From RGIG2206 sp045577615 (lineage in GTDB: Bacteria; Bacillota; Clostridia; Oscillospirales; Acutalibacteraceae), in contig JAZNIT010000004.1 of the NCBI GenBank assembly GCA_045577615.1, positions 1 through 12,660 on the forward strand: a stretch of 12,660 nt of DNA. The letters run 5' to 3'. Within the stretch, counting starts at the first letter, position 1; every line of letters begins with the position of its first letter. Below are positions 9,571 through 12,660 of the stretch, one piece after another. The position numbers were made by a program, and so were the translations under genes. Under the pieces are notes generated by a model. That model did no database searches and was not told the DNA's origin. It was given only the letters and a program-made list of their open reading frames with translations.

Positions 9571-12087
9571 GTGAAGAAGATTGTTAGCATATTGCTTGTG
9601 GCGCTTATGCTGTTGTCCTGCGTGACAGTAGCAACGCCATCGGTATATGCCGCCAAAAAGGCCGAGTCGTCCCGAGCGATAGCCATCGTTTTCGACAACT
9701 CGCGTTCTATGTATATGGAGGGCAAGGCAGACTGGTGTCACGCCACTTATGCGATGGAGGTTTTTGCCTCTATGCTCAACAAGGGCGACACATTGCAAAT
9801 CTATCCTATGCATCCCATAACAGTTAAGGATAAAGAATACACGATGGACAGTCCTTATGTGATTACTGATGCATCACAGGCAAAGACCATCCGTGATATT
9901 TACACAGCTAAGGCTTACGGTACACCTATGAAAACGGTTGATGCCGCAGCTGCAGGCGTCCAGGCCGTTACCGCCGACAAAAAGTATCTTATCGTCTTGA
10001 CCGACGGTGACTATTTCGACGATTGGAGCAAGGACAAATCAAAGAAAGAGCTTGATAAGCGCTTCCAAAAATATTTGTCCGAAGGCCTTAACGTAATGTA
10101 TCTTGGCGTTAATAAGGTAGCACTTATGCCCGACACAGCTGAATCGGCACAGTTTACCAAGCGCCACGCCAAAAACAGCGCGGATACCTTGGCAGCCCTG
10201 ACCGAGATGTGCAACAAGATATTCGGTCGTGACACCCTGCCAAAGTCTCACCTTACCGACAAAAAGATTAAGCTTGATATGTCAATCAGCAAATTGATCG
10301 TTTTCGTTCAGGGTGAAAATGTTACCGACCTTAAGGTAACGGGCACAAAAGGGGAGGTAGGCCAAAAAGAAAGCTCTGCCTCCACCAAATACAGCACCAA
10401 GGGCGCCGGCAACGAAAAATCCGTTCCCGACAAATCCTTGCAGGGTATGATGGTCACCTACACCGACTGCTCGGCAGGCAACTACACCATCAGCTTCAAG
10501 GGCAAGGCTACCAGCATAGAGGTTTACTATGAGCCTGACGCCGACCTTGATTTCGTTTTCACTGACTCTGACGGCAACCTGGTTGACCCCAACGAGCTTT
10601 ACGAGGGTGAATATAAGGTAAGCTTCGGTATGAAGGATGCCAAAACAGGTCAACTGATTGACTCCGAGCTTTTGGGCAACCCCCATTACGAGGGCAGCTA
10701 CTACATCAACGGCGAAGAGTTCACCTTCTCCAAGGATGGCAAGAACGGCGAGGTTCCCATCGAATTAAAGATGGGCGACTCCTTCGAAGCCAAGCTTAAG
10801 GTTGATTACCTCAGCGGCTACACCATCACCAAGGACTCAACCGACTTCGGTTGGCCCAAGGGCGGTATAAAGGTTGCAGCCCGACCCGCAGGCAATCTTA
10901 AGCTTAAGATTACAGGCGGCGACCGTGTTTATTCCTTGCAGGATCTTGATAAGGGCGGCACCTACAAGGCCGAGGTTTATTATCAAGGCAAAAAGCTTAC
11001 GGGTGAAGAACTCAAAAAGGTTGAGCTTAAATGGAACCCTGACACAAGCTATGCCGAAATCAAAAAAGAGTTTGCAGATGATCATTACAAGCTGAAGCTA
11101 CATTATAAAGATGAGAAAAATCCTGCAAACACTACCTGCGGCAAATGTAAGGTGTCCATTCAGTCGATTTACACCCCGCAGGGCAGTGAGGCAGCCAAGG
11201 CAACAGCCACCCTGTCATATAGAATAGAAGATGACTTTGTTCCTGTAAAGCTGGACCTCACCACCTCGCAGGATTACATCGTAATCAAAGAACTTGAAAA
11301 GAGCGAGGCCATAACAGCCAACGTTACTATGAAGGGCAAGCCTCTCACAGCTGAGGATTTCAAATCTGTTCAGCTTAAGGTTGATTGCGGCGGCATTAAC
11401 TACAAGGTAACTCCTAACGAAAAGGATTCATCCTTCTCCATCAAGCTTCTTCCCACCGAGGGAATTGCAGAAGGGGACTACCCCGTAAAGGTTACGGCGG
11501 TCTACACCGACCACATCGGCAGAGAAACTCAGGTCGAAGATGAAATGAGCGTAACCTTGAGCAACACCCCCCTCTGGTTAAGATGGTTACTTATAATTCT
11601 TTTGATTATTGCTATTATACTTATAATTTGGGCAATCACTCGCATTAAAGCAATGCCCAAACGCTTATATGTCACTGACGAAGATGCTTATATGAGCATC
11701 GGCGGCAGAGCGGTAGCCGATGGCACCGAGTTTAATGCAAAGCGCTCAGGCAAAAAGGTAGAGGCCACAGTTGAATACGCAGGCAACATTGCGGGCGTTG
11801 TGGTCAACAACGTGGAGCCGGGCAAAAACTCATATATTGTAACTCCACAGCAAAAGCGAGCCTTCCTTGCGAAGCCCGAAAATGTAAGAGTTATCGGTGA
11901 TGTAACCAGGGTGGATATCGACAACACCACCTTCACGGTTAAGGATGGTATCATCACTCCCGATGATGAAGAGGCAGAGCCCTTCACCATCACCAATGAC
12001 GCAAACATTTCCTTCAGCGGCAACGTTGAAGATAATGGTAAAACAAAAAAGTTCAGCGCAGACATCCCCGTAACTTTCAAAAAGTAA
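9571..12087 (+). CDS. Membrane-anchored von Willebrand factor A protein
   Basis: An 838-residue envelope protein. It begins with a signal peptide (M-K-K-I-V-S-I-L-L-V..V-Y-A). A possible alternative lipobox L-L-S-C ends at C17. The vWA domain (about 34-220) has a complete metal-binding MIDAS: D42-x-S44-x-S46, T118 in G-T-P-M, and D145 in L-T-D-G-D. Beta-rich regions follow. Two look like repeats of one Ig-like unit (about 443-560 and 562-665), sharing G-K-x-L-T-x-E-(E/D)-(L/F)-K-x-V-x-L-K. One membrane helix (about 670-692) leaves a beta-rich cytoplasmic tail of about 145 residues. The start is GTG 9571 with AAGGAG 12 bases upstream, slightly far. The tubulin-like gene follows 24 bases later. 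A sensible model is an outside metal-dependent adhesion or sensing domain linked through the membrane to the cytoskeletal partner. Confidence 0.92.
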   Translation: MKKIVSILLVALMLLSCVTVATPSVYAAKKAESSRAIAIVFDNSRSMYMEGKADWCHATYAMEVFASMLNKGDTLQIYPMHPITVKDKEYTMDSPYVITDASQAKTIRDIYTAKAYGTPMKTVDAAAAGVQAVTADKKYLIVLTDGDYFDDWSKDKSKKELDKRFQKYLSEGLNVMYLGVNKVALMPDTAESAQFTKRHAKNSADTLAALTEMCNKIFGRDTLPKSHLTDKKIKLDMSISKLIVFVQGENVTDLKVTGTKGEVGQKESSASTKYSTKGAGNEKSVPDKSLQGMMVTYTDCSAGNYTISFKGKATSIEVYYEPDADLDFVFTDSDGNLVDPNELYEGEYKVSFGMKDAKTGQLIDSELLGNPHYEGSYYINGEEFTFSKDGKNGEVPIELKMGDSFEAKLKVDYLSGYTITKDSTDFGWPKGGIKVAARPAGNLKLKITGGDRVYSLQDLDKGGTYKAEVYYQGKKLTGEELKKVELKWNPDTSYAEIKKEFADDHYKLKLHYKDEKNPANTTCGKCKVSIQSIYTPQGSEAAKATATLSYRIEDDFVPVKLDLTTSQDYIVIKELEKSEAITANVTMKGKPLTAEDFKSVQLKVDCGGINYKVTPNEKDSSFSIKLLPTEGIAEGDYPVKVTAVYTDHIGRETQVEDEMSVTLSNTPLWLRWLLIILLIIAIILIIWAITRIKAMPKRLYVTDEDAYMSIGGRAVADGTEFNAKRSGKKVEATVEYAGNIAGVVVNNVEPGKNSYIVTPQQKRAFLAKPENVRVIGDVTRVDIDNTTFTVKDGIITPDDEEAEPFTITNDANISFSGNVEDNGKTKKFSADIPVTFKK

Positions 12088-12111
12088 TTCATTGTAAAGG
12101 AGATAATGAAA

Positions 12112-12660
12112 ATGGCAAACAAAAAAGAAAAGATCAAGGCCAACGAGGTTGCAGCCCCTACTCTATTCGTAGGTGTGGGCGGTACAGGTTGTAAAATCGT
12201 CAAGAAGGTTGCTGATTTGTGCCTTCCCGAAGAAAAGGAAAATATAAACTTCCTTTGCTTGGATACTAACGTAAACGACCTTTCAGACGTTGCCAACGGC
12301 AAGTCAAAGATTTATTGGGTACAAACCTCCAACACTCAAACTGTTGGCAGCTACCTCGACTATGACGAGGAAGCACGCAAAAAGTGGTTCCCCAAGAATG
12401 CAGTTATGTACGATAAGACCGTTTCTGAAGGCGCAGGCCAGGTTCGTGCTATTTCCCGTTTGGCATTGAACTCCACCATTAAGACCGGCCGTATTCGTCC
12501 TCTGTATGAGTCTATTGATGAGCTGTTCCGTAAGACCGGTAAGGAAATGAAGCAGGCAATGCGTGTGGTTATCGCATCCACCGCATCCGGTGGTACCGGT
12601 TCCGGTATTATCCTGCCCCTGTCTATGTTCATCCGTGACTATGTGAAGGAGAAGTACCCC
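12112..12660 (+). CDS. Tubulin/FtsZ-like GTPase (Tubulin_2 type), 3' end cut off
   Basis: The first 183 residues are present and the frame is open to the window end. Two nucleotide-binding signatures show the family: F-V-G-V-G-G-T-G (19-26) on the first strand-loop, and the tubulin signature A-S-G-G-T-G-S-G (158-165). The latter is preceded by G-A-G-Q-V-R-A-I-S-R-L-A-L, typical of bacterial 'tubulin-like' proteins rather than FtsZ. It should bind GTP and may polymerise in the cytoplasm. I chose ATG 12112, nine bases after AAAGGAG, over the in-frame ATG at 12106, only three bases after it. It follows the vWA gene by 24 bases. This pairing matches the FtsZ-like/vWA association of Makarova and Koonin (2010), proposed to remodel membranes. 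The polymerisation domain and tail lie outside the window. Confidence 0.93.
   Translation, partial: MANKKEKIKANEVAAPTLFVGVGGTGCKIVKKVADLCLPEEKENINFLCLDTNVNDLSDVANGKSKIYWVQTSNTQTVGSYLDYDEEARKKWFPKNAVMYDKTVSEGAGQVRAISRLALNSTIKTGRIRPLYESIDELFRKTGKEMKQAMRVVIASTASGGTGSGIILPLSMFIRDYVKEKYP

Noticed and set aside
11688..12302. Long minus-strand frame of 204 residues
   Set aside because: It is a shadow of the vWA and tubulin-like genes, spans their junction, has no start signal, and its translation is serine/leucine-rich noise.
1..12660. tRNA or rRNA genes
   Set aside because: I found no cloverleaf-like sequence with T-loop and CCA-type end, and no ribosomal RNA signature on either strand.

Overview
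The window looks like part of the chromosome, or an integrated element, of a low-to-medium GC Clostridia-type Firmicute, probably a gut Oscillospiraceae/Lachnospiraceae relative. The grounds are strong GGAGG ribosome-binding sites, sigma-A promoters with 17-bp spacers, long hairpin-plus-T-tract terminators, a lipobox protein, and a small protein starting MTTLEDLYY that I remember from mobile elements of these bacteria. Species cannot be told from this sequence.

Layout. (a) 1-120, minus strand: the start of a partial gene and, just upstream, a 27-residue peptide ending in C-G-G-C. (b) 182-4224, minus strand: a tightly packed five-gene operon. In order of transcription it encodes a 71-residue helical protein, a GHKL (MutL/MORC-like) ATPase of about 620 residues, a 285-residue unrecognised protein, a probable DUF6339 protein of 253 residues, and a small multi-pass membrane protein. 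(c) 4225-4439: a 215-bp divergent promoter region with phased repeats and an inverted repeat. (d) 4440-6493, plus strand: a C5-cytosine methyltransferase fused to an N-terminal excisionase/MerR-like helix-turn-helix, overlapping by one base an amino-methyltransferase (N4-cytosine or N6-adenine). (e) 6517-7783, minus strand: two HNH-like zinc proteins that are clearly related to each other, most likely two restriction endonuclease subunits, separated from the methyltransferases by a bidirectional terminator. (f) 7784-9216: mostly non-coding, with a TGACCAC motif cluster, three terminators and one small hypothetical gene. (g) 9217-12660, plus strand: a lipoprotein, a membrane-anchored von Willebrand A protein, and a tubulin/FtsZ-like protein cut by the window end.

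How the parts may work together. Regions b-e look like one restriction-modification island. Two methyltransferases of different chemistry plus two paralogous but diverged HNH nucleases suggest an asymmetric target, with one methylase and perhaps one nuclease subunit per strand, as in the heterodimeric enzyme BbvCI. The divergent operon led by a GHKL ATPase resembles the MutL-like/MORC-like ATPases of restriction-modification loci described by Iyer, Abhiman and Aravind (2008). Its 285-residue, DUF6339 and membrane partners have no function I can name, so this is the best candidate here for an undescribed defence module. The helix-turn-helix on the cytosine methylase could regulate the divergent promoters. 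Region g is separate and more GC-rich by eye. It matches the FtsZ-like/vWA gene association proposed by Makarova and Koonin (2010) to act in membrane remodelling.
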